Shown in pieces: positions 17,682-25,781 of a stretch of 64,000 nucleotides of DNA (positions are counted from its first letter, which is position 1; every line of letters begins with the position of its first letter). Origin of the DNA: Puniceicoccus vermicola (GTDB taxonomy: Bacteria > Verrucomicrobiota > Verrucomicrobiia > Opitutales > Puniceicoccaceae); the NCBI RefSeq assembly GCF_014230055.1, contig NZ_JACHVA010000102.1, positions 62,001 through 126,000 of the forward strand. Direction: 5' to 3'. The notes beneath the pieces were generated by a model, which worked only from the letters and a program-made list of their open reading frames with translations, did not search any database and was not told where the DNA came from. Both the position numbers and the translations under genes were made by a program.

Positions 17682-18509
17682 ATGAGCACAAAAAACCCGA
17701 AGCATACTGTCCGCCTCGCAGCCATCGACCTCGACGGCACCCTACTAGGGCCGGACCTCACCATTTCTCCGACCAACCGTCGAGCCCTGGAGAGTCTTGC
17801 CGAAGAAGGGATCGAAGTGGTTCTCGCATCGGGTCGTCACTACCAGTCTATGCACCCATTCGTCGAATCCTTGCCCATGGTGCGCTGGGTCATCTCCGCC
17901 CAAGGAGGAGAACTTTGCAGCCGTGACCGCGAGGAAATCGTCCATCGCAACTTTATCCATCCCGGCGAGCTCCAGCGCATCGCCCGCGAGCGGGAATGCT
18001 ACGGAATCTCCAGTGTTTGCTATACTGCTGAAGGGACCATCACCCATATGGAAATGGATTCTCATATTCAGAGTTATAGCGATCTCGAGGGCCTCGTGCC
18101 CAAGCAAGTCAGTGCCAACGCGCTCCTAGGAGAAGATATTCTCAAAGTCATTTGGATCGGAGAATCCAGTCTAATCGACCAAATTCTCCTGGATCACCGC
18201 GCCCAAGCCCACGAGTCCCAAATCGTTCAGACTTTTTCGACGATGTGCGAGTTTATGCCACACACTACCAGCAAGGGAGCAGCTCTTTCGCAGCTTTCCA
18301 AACGATTGGGCATCGATCCGGGTGCGGCAGTCGTGTTTGGCGACGGCGAAAACGACATCCCGATGTTCGAATGGGCAGGCATCTCCTACGCCATGCCCCA
18401 CGGCTGGGAAAGGGCTCGTAAGAAGGCAACGCACACAGCCCCAGAAGGGAGCCGGGAAGATGCCCTCGCCCGCGCTATCGACGATTACCGTCTTCGCTAT
18501 CGAGACTAA
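17682..18509 (+). CDS. HAD-superfamily (Cof-type) sugar/cofactor phosphatase
   Basis: About 275 residues. Motif I is AIDLDGTLLGPD with the aspartate nucleophile, motif II the serine of LASGRH, motif III a lysine near TSKGAAL, and motif IV GDGENDIPMF. The C2-type cap between motifs II and III is typical of Cof/YbiV-type enzymes, which dephosphorylate sugar phosphates or flavin and pyridoxal phosphates with loose specificity. The ATG at 17682 (MSTKNPK) is preferred to the in-frame TTG five codons upstream; neither has a strong Shine-Dalgarno. It lies 27 bp after the tesA-like gene and may be co-transcribed with it. Confidence 0.92.
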   Translation: MSTKNPKHTVRLAAIDLDGTLLGPDLTISPTNRRALESLAEEGIEVVLASGRHYQSMHPFVESLPMVRWVISAQGGELCSRDREEIVHRNFIHPGELQRIARERECYGISSVCYTAEGTITHMEMDSHIQSYSDLEGLVPKQVSANALLGEDILKVIWIGESSLIDQILLDHRAQAHESQIVQTFSTMCEFMPHTTSKGAALSQLSKRLGIDPGAAVVFGDGENDIPMFEWAGISYAMPHGWERARKKATHTAPEGSREDALARAIDDYRLRYRD

Positions 18510-18524
18510 TTGCCCTGCGAATCG

Positions 18525-18887
18525 TCACTCGGAAGGTCGACGGAGATAGCCTTTCTCCAAGGCCGCAGTCAGGATCCGATGGCTCTGATCCAACTGCTCC
18601 ATTCGAGACTTCACGTTGATGGCTTCTTCTTCGATCACTCTCCGAATTTCCGGATCTTCAAGCTTGCAGTTTATGTTCATCAGAGCGGGAAGGATCCTGG
18701 CGATCGTGCTCAAGGATAAACCGCCGCAAAGAAGAAACCGGATTGCTTTCACCCACTCGACCGTCTCTTCGGAGTAACGTCGGTAGCCATTCTCTGCGCG
18801 ATGCGATCCGATGATCCCTAACTTTTCGTAATGGCGGATGGAGCGGGCACTCGCCCCCGTTTGCTTCGATAACTCACCGATCAGCAT
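18525..18887 (-). CDS. MerR-family transcriptional regulator
   Basis: 120 residues starting MLIGELSKQTG. The N-terminal winged helix is complete: GASARSIRHYEKLGII for the recognition helix and GYRRYSEETVEWVKAIRFLL for the wing. The dimer helix that follows is IRRVIEEEAINVKSRMEQLD. There is no C-terminal cysteine cluster, so a metal sensor is unlikely; the ligand is unknown. Open frame continues upstream to about 19214, but that part is antisense to the divergent oxidoreductase and has no MerR features. The regulator is divergent from that oxidoreductase across 57 bp containing a TTGAC-N11-GTCAA dyad, so it very likely controls it and itself. Confidence 0.9.
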   Translation of the reverse strand: MLIGELSKQTGASARSIRHYEKLGIIGSHRAENGYRRYSEETVEWVKAIRFLLCGGLSLSTIARILPALMNINCKLEDPEIRRVIEEEAINVKSRMEQLDQSHRILTAALEKGYLRRPSE

Positions 18888-18904
18888 AAGCCGAAAAACG
18901 TTCC

Positions 18905-18925
18905 TTGACCTTAACATTGTGTCAA
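18905..18925. promoter_or_regulatory. Candidate MerR operator between divergent genes
   Basis: TTGAC (18905-18909) and GTCAA (18921-18925) are inverted around an 11-bp centre in the 57-bp gap between the MerR gene and the oxidoreductase. TTGACC also resembles a -35 box towards the oxidoreductase and, on the other strand, TTGACA towards merR. MerR proteins bind dyads lying between -35 and -10, so the placement is reasonable; I do not see a convincing -10 on either strand. Confidence 0.5.
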
Positions 18926-18944
18926 CCCCCAAGGTGCCGTTCCT

Positions 18945-20072
18945 ATGAAGAACCAAACCAAGAAAACCACCTCTCACCAACATCCAATTCGCGTTGGAAT
19001 CGTTGGGGTCGGCAATTGGGCGACCTACGCTCACATTCCCGCCCTCAAGCTCCTCCCGGAGTATGAGATTACGGCCGTTGCGACCCGACATCAAGACACC
19101 GCGGAAGCCTATGCCCGGGAGCACGGAATTCCCCATGCCTTCGGAAACTTCGAAGAACTCGTGCGACACTCGGAAGTTGATCTCGTCGTTGTCCTCACGA
19201 TCGCTCCTCAGCACGAGAAAATCGTTCGAGCGGCGATCTCAGCTGGAAAGGACGTATTCTGCGAATGGCCACTAACTCCGAGCACCCAGCAATCCCTCGA
19301 ACTGCTTCGACTCGCCGAAGAATCCGGAGTTCGGCATCTCATGGGGTTGCAAAGACGGCTCAGTCCGAGCTTTCGCTACTTGCGTGACCTCTTAGTCGAC
19401 GGTTATGTCGGAACAATTCGCTCGATTCGGATGAGCGTAAGCGAGCCGGATTACTACGTCCTCAGGTCCAAAGCGGTCGCTTTCACCATTCCCTCGGAGA
19501 ACTTCACCCATGTCGCCGCAACGTTCGGAGGTCACTTTATGGACGCCCTGTTCACCGCCGTCGGACATCCAAAGGAATTCTCGTCTCTCCTCATCAATCA
19601 GTTCAAGCAGGTCACCCTCGTCGAAACAGGAGAGACCGTCGAAACCGACGCTCCCAACGAACTGCTCCTCCATGGACAATTGGACGAAGAGATCGCCCTC
19701 TCGATTCAGATCGAAGGAGGAAAGCGCAATGGATACGGGTTGGAGTTATCCATCACCGGAACCAATGGCGATCTTCAGGTTCTAAACTCTGCGGCCTTTC
19801 ACAACGAGGAGGACAATCGCATTCTCGGAGCGCAAGGATCTGGACAACCGATGAAGGATCTTCCCATCCCGGACCGCTACAACTGGCTCCCTCCGTCCAA
19901 TCTGCCTTCCAGCGCCCTCGAAATGGCCAATCTGTACGCCTCTCATTCGAAGGACATTCAAGACGGCGGACACCAAACCCCCAACTTTTCAGACGCAGTC
20001 AGGCTTCACAGGCTCTTAGATAGAATTTCCGAGGCTTCTTCCTCGGGACAGAGACCATCGTGGCAACCTTAA
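18945..20072 (+). CDS. Gfo/Idh/MocA-family oxidoreductase (Gal80-like variant)
   Basis: 375 residues. The Rossmann motif is VGIVGVGNWATYAHIPAL near residue 18. The usual EKP motif is replaced by EWP (FCEWPLTP, ~residue 107), as in Gal80-related members such as galactose dehydrogenase-like proteins. The lysine of EKP contacts cofactor and substrate, so the change suggests an altered reaction or a sensing role. The C-terminal half carries the beta-sheet dimer domain. It is divergent from the MerR regulator and lies 189 bp before the cobalamin operon, with which I see no functional link. Confidence 0.87.
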   Translation: MKNQTKKTTSHQHPIRVGIVGVGNWATYAHIPALKLLPEYEITAVATRHQDTAEAYAREHGIPHAFGNFEELVRHSEVDLVVVLTIAPQHEKIVRAAISAGKDVFCEWPLTPSTQQSLELLRLAEESGVRHLMGLQRRLSPSFRYLRDLLVDGYVGTIRSIRMSVSEPDYYVLRSKAVAFTIPSENFTHVAATFGGHFMDALFTAVGHPKEFSSLLINQFKQVTLVETGETVETDAPNELLLHGQLDEEIALSIQIEGGKRNGYGLELSITGTNGDLQVLNSAAFHNEEDNRILGAQGSGQPMKDLPIPDRYNWLPPSNLPSSALEMANLYASHSKDIQDGGHQTPNFSDAVRLHRLLDRISEASSSGQRPSWQP

Positions 20073-20261
20073 CCCACAGGATTCTCGTCGGAATCGGGTC
20101 CAACTGGGGAAAATTCCGAGTTCCCAAACAAATTCCCAAGGGCGGCTTATCCCCTCCATTAACCCATCTTCTGTTTCTGCAATTGGCGACCTACTGCCAA
20201 TAAGAAAATTGCCTAATCCTACCCCACTCGCAGACTACGGACAAAAATCCAACTTCTACTA

Positions 20262-21170
20262 ATGCTAAAAATACACATAATTAGACTCACTACTTTAACA
20301 ATCTGCGCAATCACGAGCGTCTTCGGTGCTTCTGCCGGGGAAAAGGAAGCCGCTCCCCAGCAGGGCATTCTTCTCGCAACTTTCGGCACGAGCGATCCAG
20401 ACGCCCTCGCTGCGTTTGAGAATATTGCCACGATGACTCGCGAACGTTTTCCGGGGGTTCCAATCTACTGGGCCTACACCAGCGATTTCATCCGCAAGAA
20501 AATGGCCCGGCAGGGAGTGGAACTAGATTCGCCGCTGGCGGCTCTCTCACGCATGAGGGATGCGGGCATCGACGAAGTGGCCATCCAATCGCTGCACGTG
20601 ATCGCCGGAATAGAATACGAGGAGATCCTGGATGCGGTCGCCGCTTTTCAATCCACCCATCTCCAATTCGGCCGAGTCGAGATCGGCGGGCCTCTCCTGT
20701 TCAGCGCAGCCGACATTGAAAAAACCTCCGAAGCGATCCTCGCGAATGCGGCAGAGTTTCGCAAACCCGGAGACATGCTCATCCTCATGGGGCACGGTTC
20801 CGGTGATCATCCTGCCGATATCACCTACGTGGCCACCAATGCTATCATCCGTGCCCAAGATCCCACGGCTTGCCTGGGAACCGTCGAAGGGCATCCCACC
20901 TTTGATCAGGTTCTTTCTAAAATCGAAGAACAGAATCCGGAAAGCGTCACTCTCTTCCCCTTTATGTCCGTCGCGGGGGATCACGCCCACAACGACATGG
21001 CGGGCGACGAACCTGATTCCTGGAAATCCCAGCTGGAAAGCCGGGGAATCGAGTGTACCGCCGTGCTGCAAGGCATGGGCGAATCACCCGAGATCGTCGA
21101 AATCTGGCTCAGCCACCTCGACGAAGCCATGAACCAACTAGGAGCCAACGAACATGTCGCAGCCCACTGA
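20262..21170 (+). CDS. cbiK: Sirohydrochlorin cobaltochelatase with signal peptide (CbiK-type)
   Basis: Inserts Co2+ into sirohydrochlorin, the first committed step of the anaerobic B12 route. 302 residues, ~40 longer than cytoplasmic CbiK. Visible signatures are GILLATFGTSDPDALAAFE, the metal-site histidine in SLHVIAGIEYEE, MGHGSGDHPAD, and the second histidine region VAGDHAHNDMAGD. The extra N-terminus reads as a signal peptide (IIRLTTLTICAITSVFGASA, cut before GEKE), so the mature enzyme should be periplasmic, as known for Desulfovibrio CbiKP. The ATG has no clear Shine-Dalgarno, but no later methionine would give an intact protein. First gene of a 17-gene operon; overlaps cbiL by 17 bp. 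Confidence 0.92.
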   Translation: MLKIHIIRLTTLTICAITSVFGASAGEKEAAPQQGILLATFGTSDPDALAAFENIATMTRERFPGVPIYWAYTSDFIRKKMARQGVELDSPLAALSRMRDAGIDEVAIQSLHVIAGIEYEEILDAVAAFQSTHLQFGRVEIGGPLLFSAADIEKTSEAILANAAEFRKPGDMLILMGHGSGDHPADITYVATNAIIRAQDPTACLGTVEGHPTFDQVLSKIEEQNPESVTLFPFMSVAGDHAHNDMAGDEPDSWKSQLESRGIECTAVLQGMGESPEIVEIWLSHLDEAMNQLGANEHVAAH

Positions 21171-21900
21171 CATTAAGAGCCCTGCCACGGGAGAGCTAGC
21201 CGGTGTCGGTATCGGCCCTGGGGCTGTCCGGTATTTGACTCTTGAAGCCGTCGAGGCCCTGCGCAACGCGGACATCCTCATCGACATCGCCAGCGCTCAA
21301 TCATCGGAAAGCGTTTCGATGCGCGTCATCGATGAACTCGGAGAGTGCCCCGGCGAGCGAGTCCATTTCATCACACCGATGTCGAGAGATCTCGCCAAGC
21401 GTGAAGTCAATTGGCAAAAGCACGCACGCACGACGGCCAACTGGCTCCGCGAGGGAAAGAAGATCGCCTACGTCACCCTTGGCGATCCCTTGATCTACAG
21501 CACCTTCGGCTACCTGCGAAGGGCGGTTCTCGCCCTCGAACCCACCGCTCGCATTCGCGCTATCCCGGGAATCACCTCCTTTCAAGCCGCCGCCTCACGC
21601 ACTGGAGAAACCCTTTTGGAGAACGAAGAGATCCTCACTCTGATGCCGGCCACCGCCTCTCCGGAGAAACGAAAACAAGTCCTCCCAGGGACGGATACCG
21701 CTGTCGTTTTGAAGGCTTCGCGCAATAAGCCGAGCCTCTTTGCTGAGATCGATGAGTCACTCCAAACTCAGTCTTTCCTCTACGCAACCCGGCTTGAACA
21801 ACCGGACGAAGCCGTGACCCAGGACCCGTCCGAAGCCGAGTCTCTCCCGGACACCTACCTCTCTCTCTTCATCGCCAAACGCCGCAACCATGACCTTTGA
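21154..21900 (+). CDS. cbiL: Precorrin-2 / cobalt-factor II C20-methyltransferase
   Basis: SAM-dependent methylation at C20 of cobalt-factor II. 248 residues, normal for the family. The N-terminal loop is GVGIGPGAVRYLTLEAVEAL (usually GVGPGDPELLTLKA), the second loop YVTLGDPLIYSTFGYL, the third IPGITSFQAAASR. The tetrapyrrole methylase fold is complete to the C-terminal strand YLSLFIAKR. The ATG is preceded by AGGAG at 21140-21144 inside the end of cbiK, and the stop overlaps the next gene by 11 bp. Identified as CbiL by the ST-YLRRA region and operon context; confusion with another methylase of the set is unlikely but possible. Confidence 0.92.
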   Translation: MSQPTDIKSPATGELAGVGIGPGAVRYLTLEAVEALRNADILIDIASAQSSESVSMRVIDELGECPGERVHFITPMSRDLAKREVNWQKHARTTANWLREGKKIAYVTLGDPLIYSTFGYLRRAVLALEPTARIRAIPGITSFQAAASRTGETLLENEEILTLMPATASPEKRKQVLPGTDTAVVLKASRNKPSLFAEIDESLQTQSFLYATRLEQPDEAVTQDPSEAESLPDTYLSLFIAKRRNHDL

Positions 21901-22840
21901 CCTCCTGTGGACGAAAGTCCTCCCCCAAGTCTGGGACCTAACCCTGACCCTGAGTCTGGGCGTCTTCATCGGCGTCCTTCTGGAAGTATCCGGATGCCTT
22001 AAGAAACTGGCCAAGTACGCAGGCCCCCTCCTCTCCCTCGGCCGATTTTCCCCCGAGTCCGGCGCTGCCTTTGTCGCGTCCTTTGGATCGACGAAAGCCG
22101 CCCACGCCATGCTGGCCTCCGCCTACCGGGGAGGAAAGATCCAACGCCGAGAGCTAGTTCTCAGCGCCGTAGCCAACTCGCTGCCCAGCACCCTCTTGCA
22201 TTTGAAGTTTTTTGCACCCCTCATGATCAGTGTTCTGGGCGCAGTCGGGGCCGCCTATGTTGGTTTCGTCATCGGGGCTGCAGTTCTCGTATTCCTGGTC
22301 GCGGTCATCCTCTCCCGCCTTCTGGTCTCGCCAACGATCAACACCGTGGATGCCGAAGACTTGAAGGCGGTCTCCGTTCGGCCAACCCCGAAGATCGCCG
22401 CTCGGATGATGTGGGACCGTTGGTGGAAGATGACCCTCCGCGTCCTTCTCGTCGCGATCCCCGTTTACGCAGCCGTGGACTGGATTCAGGCCGAAGGCGG
22501 ATTCAAATGGATCGCCAGCATTCTCCCCTCCTGGGTTGATGCGATCTTCCCGGTTCAAAGCATGAGCATTATTGTGGCTCAACTTTCCGGAACCACTGCC
22601 GCCGTCTCGACGACGAAAAGCCTTCTCGAAAGCGGAGCCCTCAGCGGCACCCAAGTGTTCTTCACCCTTCTCGCCGGCTACTGTCTCGCACTTCCGGTAA
22701 AAGTTCTACGCCGAAGCCTCCCCTCGGCCGTCAGCATCTTTCCCGACACAACCGGATTCTGGATCATCGGGGTCAGCCAAGGAGTTCGCCTCCTCCTCGC
22801 CGTGAGTATGGTCGGAACCTACATGGTCATCGCCTCATGA
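21890..22840 (+). CDS. Gate-domain (nucleoside-recognition-like) membrane protein inside the B12 operon
   Basis: 316 residues, polytopic. Hydrophobic segments are visible around residues 12-32, 50-70, 95-155, 180-200, 220-245 and 280-316. The conserved blocks SFGSTKAAHAMLASAYRGG, SLPSTLLHLKFFAPLM and QLSGTTAAVSTTKSLLESG place it with Gate/SpmA-like predicted permeases, whose transported substrates are mostly unknown. It overlaps cbiL by 11 bp and cbiC by 4 bp, so it is firmly embedded in the cobalamin operon. Candidate roles are cobalt or tetrapyrrole movement across the inner membrane, which would connect the exported chelatase with cytoplasmic enzymes; this is inference. It is not CbiM/N/Q or CorA by sequence. 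Confidence 0.75.
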   Translation: MTFDLLWTKVLPQVWDLTLTLSLGVFIGVLLEVSGCLKKLAKYAGPLLSLGRFSPESGAAFVASFGSTKAAHAMLASAYRGGKIQRRELVLSAVANSLPSTLLHLKFFAPLMISVLGAVGAAYVGFVIGAAVLVFLVAVILSRLLVSPTINTVDAEDLKAVSVRPTPKIAARMMWDRWWKMTLRVLLVAIPVYAAVDWIQAEGGFKWIASILPSWVDAIFPVQSMSIIVAQLSGTTAAVSTTKSLLESGALSGTQVFFTLLAGYCLALPVKVLRRSLPSAVSIFPDTTGFWIIGVSQGVRLLLAVSMVGTYMVIAS

Positions 22841-23493
22841 ATACGAGAGAAGAGAGTATCACCTGGAACTGGTCCGGGGCCCAGGTCGAGGCAGAGAGTT
22901 TTCGCCGCATCGAAGCGGAGATCGGCGACCACGGGCTCTCTCCCGAGCACTGGCGGGTCGGCCGCCGGATGATCCATACCTGCACCGACTTCCGTCTCGT
23001 CGAAAACCTGTCCTTTCACGGAAGCCCTGTCCCCGCAGCTCTCACCGCCCTCCGCGACGGTGCCTCCATTTATTGCGACTCCAACATGATTCGCTCGGGC
23101 ATCTCCGTCCCCAAGCTGAAGAAATTCAATTCGGACTACGAACGGGAGAGCATCCATTGCTACGTTTCGGACCCGGAGGTAGCCTCCCTTGCCGCCCGAA
23201 ACAACACCACCCGTGCTTTGGCCGCCATTGAGAAAGGTCGTCCAATCATCGACGGAGGGATCGTGCTCATCGGGAATGCGCCCCTCGCCCTCGCTGGGAT
23301 TTGCAGAATGATCGAGGCGGGCGAACTCATGCCTCGTCTCGTCATTGGAATGCCCGTTGGATTCGTCAACGTCATCGAATCCAAACGATGGCTGGCCCGT
23401 ACGGATGTCCCTCACATCGTTCTCCACGGGCGACTCGGGGGCAGCCCTCTCGCAGTCAGCGCCCTGCACGGGATCATGGAGAGCGGCCTGTGA
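22837..23493 (+). CDS. cbiC: Cobalt-precorrin-8 methylmutase
   Basis: Moves the C11 methyl group to C12, giving (cobalt-)hydrogenobyrinic acid/cobyrinate. 218 residues. The catalytic histidine is in GRRMIHTCTDF, followed by the substrate-contact region IYCDSNMIRSGIS and the C-terminal MPVGFVNVIESK, all family hallmarks. The ATG overlaps the upstream membrane-protein stop (ATGA), and its TGA is shared with the GTG start of cbiD. Confidence 0.96.
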   Translation: MNTREESITWNWSGAQVEAESFRRIEAEIGDHGLSPEHWRVGRRMIHTCTDFRLVENLSFHGSPVPAALTALRDGASIYCDSNMIRSGISVPKLKKFNSDYERESIHCYVSDPEVASLAARNNTTRALAAIEKGRPIIDGGIVLIGNAPLALAGICRMIEAGELMPRLVIGMPVGFVNVIESKRWLARTDVPHIVLHGRLGGSPLAVSALHGIMESGL

Positions 23494-24647
23494 ACAAAAA
23501 CCTCCCAACGCCGGTCTTGCCGACCACCGCACCCGGGCCTGGGCTTCGGACAGGGTTCAGCACTGGCGCGTATTTGAGTGCGACCGCGGTGGCCGCCTGG
23601 CTGCGCCTCGAAGGGAGAGCTGTCAAAGATTCGATCTCCATCCTCTTTCCCGATGGAGAGTTACGAAGTGTGAACATCGACGGAGAAGAACCTCTCTCTG
23701 CAAATGGACATGCAGCCTGGGCCGCGAAAGATGCCGGCGAGGATGTGGATAAAACCCATGGCCTGATCATCCGCTCCCAGCTTCAACGCAGCACGTTGCC
23801 CCTCCGGCCCGAAGATACCCGGGAAACGGATTTCGTAGAAGTTACCGGAAGCCTGACCGTCGTCCTTCGAGGCGGAAAAGGAGTCGGACTCGTTACCCGC
23901 AAAGGGCTTGACGTTCCTCCCGGAAAGCCAGCCATCAATCCAACACCGCGAAAGATGCTGCTGGAGAACCTTTCCGAGCTCCCCCATGGCAACTGGCGGA
24001 CGGTCTGGATCGAGGTAAGCATTGAAGGCGGCGAGAAAGTGGCTCGAAGGACCTTAAACCCAACTCTCGGAGTTGTCGGAGGGCTATCGATACTGGGCAC
24101 CTCCGGCCAAGTGATCCCATGCTCCCATGCCGCCTATGTGGCCACCATCGAGATCCTCATCCGCGGGGCGGCCCTCAATCATTTTTCTGAAATCGCCCTG
24201 GTCACCGGAGGACGCAGTCACCGCTGGCTCAAAACCCAGTATCCCGATTTCGAGGACACGGCCATCGTTCGCTTTGGTGATTTCATCGAACAATCGCTCG
24301 CGATCTGCCAACGCCACGGAATCCCATGCATCCGGATCGTTTGCATGGCCGGCAAACTCGCCAAATACGCTCTCGGCATCACGAACACTCATGCCGATAA
24401 AGCCGCACAATCCCCGACCCGGGTGGCCGATTTACTCATCAGCGAGGGAATGGAGTCAGAGAGTCTCCAGCACGCATCGGATTGCCGTAGCGTCCGCGAG
24501 CTCCTCGATGGGCTTGAGACCGAAAACCGCCGTCAAGCCATTCAAATCTTAAAGTCACTCGCCGCGAAACAACTCCAGGCCTGGGCACACCCCTCGCGTA
24601 TCCACCTGCACGTACTCGACACCACCGGAAAGAGAGAACTTCCATGA
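23490..24647 (+). CDS. cbiD: Cobalt-precorrin-5B C1-methyltransferase
   Basis: C1 methylation specific to the anaerobic pathway. 385 residues from the GTG at 23490, which overlaps the cbiC stop as GTGA; longer in-frame readings run through cbiC and are not expected. The signature RTGFSTGAYLSATAVAAW (commonly RTGFTTGTCAAAAAKA) is at residue ~20. Later blocks are VGLVTRKGLDVPPGKPAINP, NPTLGVVGGLSILGTSG and MAGKLAKYALGITNTHADKA. CbiD has a fold unrelated to the other methylases and marks the route as oxygen-independent. Stop overlaps the next ATG by 4 bp. Confidence 0.95.
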   Translation: MNKNLPTPVLPTTAPGPGLRTGFSTGAYLSATAVAAWLRLEGRAVKDSISILFPDGELRSVNIDGEEPLSANGHAAWAAKDAGEDVDKTHGLIIRSQLQRSTLPLRPEDTRETDFVEVTGSLTVVLRGGKGVGLVTRKGLDVPPGKPAINPTPRKMLLENLSELPHGNWRTVWIEVSIEGGEKVARRTLNPTLGVVGGLSILGTSGQVIPCSHAAYVATIEILIRGAALNHFSEIALVTGGRSHRWLKTQYPDFEDTAIVRFGDFIEQSLAICQRHGIPCIRIVCMAGKLAKYALGITNTHADKAAQSPTRVADLLISEGMESESLQHASDCRSVRELLDGLETENRRQAIQILKSLAAKQLQAWAHPSRIHLHVLDTTGKRELP

Positions 24648-25777
24648 AACTCCAAACCGTACTCAACGCACTCGATTCCCATCGGCTCCACCGCGCACCG
24701 GAATGGGACGACAGCCTACGCACCATCCTGATCCGCCACGAAGCGGATCTCGTCCTGCTGGACAGCCCTCCCAATCCGCAAATCTGGAAAGAGGGAATCG
24801 ACGGCTTCATCGCTGTGGACGGCACCCTCTGCTTTCGCCATGGGGATCCGCTCGGAATTGCCCTCCGCCAACTCTTCGTTCATTGCGTAACCTTCGTCGG
24901 AGCAGCACCCAGTCTCAAACAATGCACTCTCGAAGCCATTGAAGCCATTGAGGAGGCCGATGTCTGCCTCCACGATACCCTTTTCGACCCGAGCATCCTT
25001 CGAAAGCTGAAACCTGGGGCAACCCTCTTCAACGTCGGCAAACGCTGTGGCAAACACGCGGTGCGTCAGTCCGACATCAACCGCCTCATCCTCAACCATG
25101 CGCGGATGGGTCTTCGAGTCGCCCGCCTCAAAGCGGGGGATCCGGGAATCTACGGGCGCCTCTGCGAGGAAACCGACGCGCTGACCGACCACGGACTTCC
25201 CTTTCACGTCCAACCGGCAGTGAGTAGTCTCTCCGTCGCGACTACGGGAAGCGGTCTCCTCCTCACCCGCCGAGGATGCCACCGCGGATTCACGGTCATG
25301 ACCCCGCGATGTGCGGGCGGAGTAATCGGAGAACTCAACCCGTCTTCGATGGATTTGCCCATCATCCTCTTCATGGCCTCTCACATTGTTCGCGAGTCGA
25401 TCGAGAATCTCCGCAAGAATGGCCTCAAGGCCCATACCCCCGCCGCTATCATCTACGACGCCGGAACCCCCAGCGAAGAGATCATCGAAGGAACCGTCGA
25501 GACCCTCCCCGACATCGTCGACCAACTACCCCGCCGGACAGGACTGGTCTATCTTGGCGAGGGAGTCACCCACGGTCTTTGGCCCAAATTCGGCCCCCTT
25601 GCCGGAGAGAAATTTCAACTTCCGGACGACGCCCCCGACGAGGTTCTCCATCGTCTCCACGACCTCGGCGGCTCCCGTTCTCCCAACCCGGAGGCTCCGA
25701 TGATTCTCGATCTGGAAACTCTCGAAGCTCTCGCGCTGCGACGGTTCGTGAGGAACCTTGCGCCCTGTGCCGCATGA
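24644..25777 (+). CDS. Divergent uroporphyrinogen-III C-methyltransferase (SUMT-like) with unknown N-terminal domain
   Basis: 377 residues. Residues ~85-330 form a tetrapyrrole methylase domain: FVGAAPSLKQCTLEAIEAI, FNVGKRCGKHAVRQSDIN (the SUMT-specific GKR-G-H region), RLKAGDPGIYGRLCEE and TGLVYLGEGV. Several loops deviate from consensus (GAAPS for GAGPGDP, KAGDPGIYG for KGGDPFIFG, PAVSSLSVATTG for PGITSASGAAA). The first ~85 residues and the last ~45 match nothing I recognise; they do not carry the GxGxxA motif of Met8/CysG dehydrogenases. In context it should make precorrin-2 (C2 and C7 methylation) for this pathway. Overlaps cbiD by 4 bp and ends 4 bp before cbiET. Confidence 0.8.
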   Translation: MKLQTVLNALDSHRLHRAPEWDDSLRTILIRHEADLVLLDSPPNPQIWKEGIDGFIAVDGTLCFRHGDPLGIALRQLFVHCVTFVGAAPSLKQCTLEAIEAIEEADVCLHDTLFDPSILRKLKPGATLFNVGKRCGKHAVRQSDINRLILNHARMGLRVARLKAGDPGIYGRLCEETDALTDHGLPFHVQPAVSSLSVATTGSGLLLTRRGCHRGFTVMTPRCAGGVIGELNPSSMDLPIILFMASHIVRESIENLRKNGLKAHTPAAIIYDAGTPSEEIIEGTVETLPDIVDQLPRRTGLVYLGEGVTHGLWPKFGPLAGEKFQLPDDAPDEVLHRLHDLGGSRSPNPEAPMILDLETLEALALRRFVRNLAPCAA

Positions 25778-25781
25778 GACC

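Noticed and set aside
18888-19214. N-terminal extension of the MerR regulator by 109 residues
   Set aside because: The upstream part is antisense to the oxidoreductase and crosses the intergenic operator; MerR proteins begin at the winged helix, which starts at 18887.
20073-20261. Possible cobalamin riboswitch before cbiK
   Set aside because: The B12-box and core signatures are not present. Only a small ATTGGC/GCCAAT hairpin (20182-20201) and a GACCTACTGCC string vaguely like the B12 box are seen. A covariance-model search for the cobalamin riboswitch would decide.
23301-23489. Longer start for CbiD
   Set aside because: The extra 63 codons lie inside cbiC in another frame and have no family match; the GTG at 23490 fits the coupled junctions seen throughout the operon.
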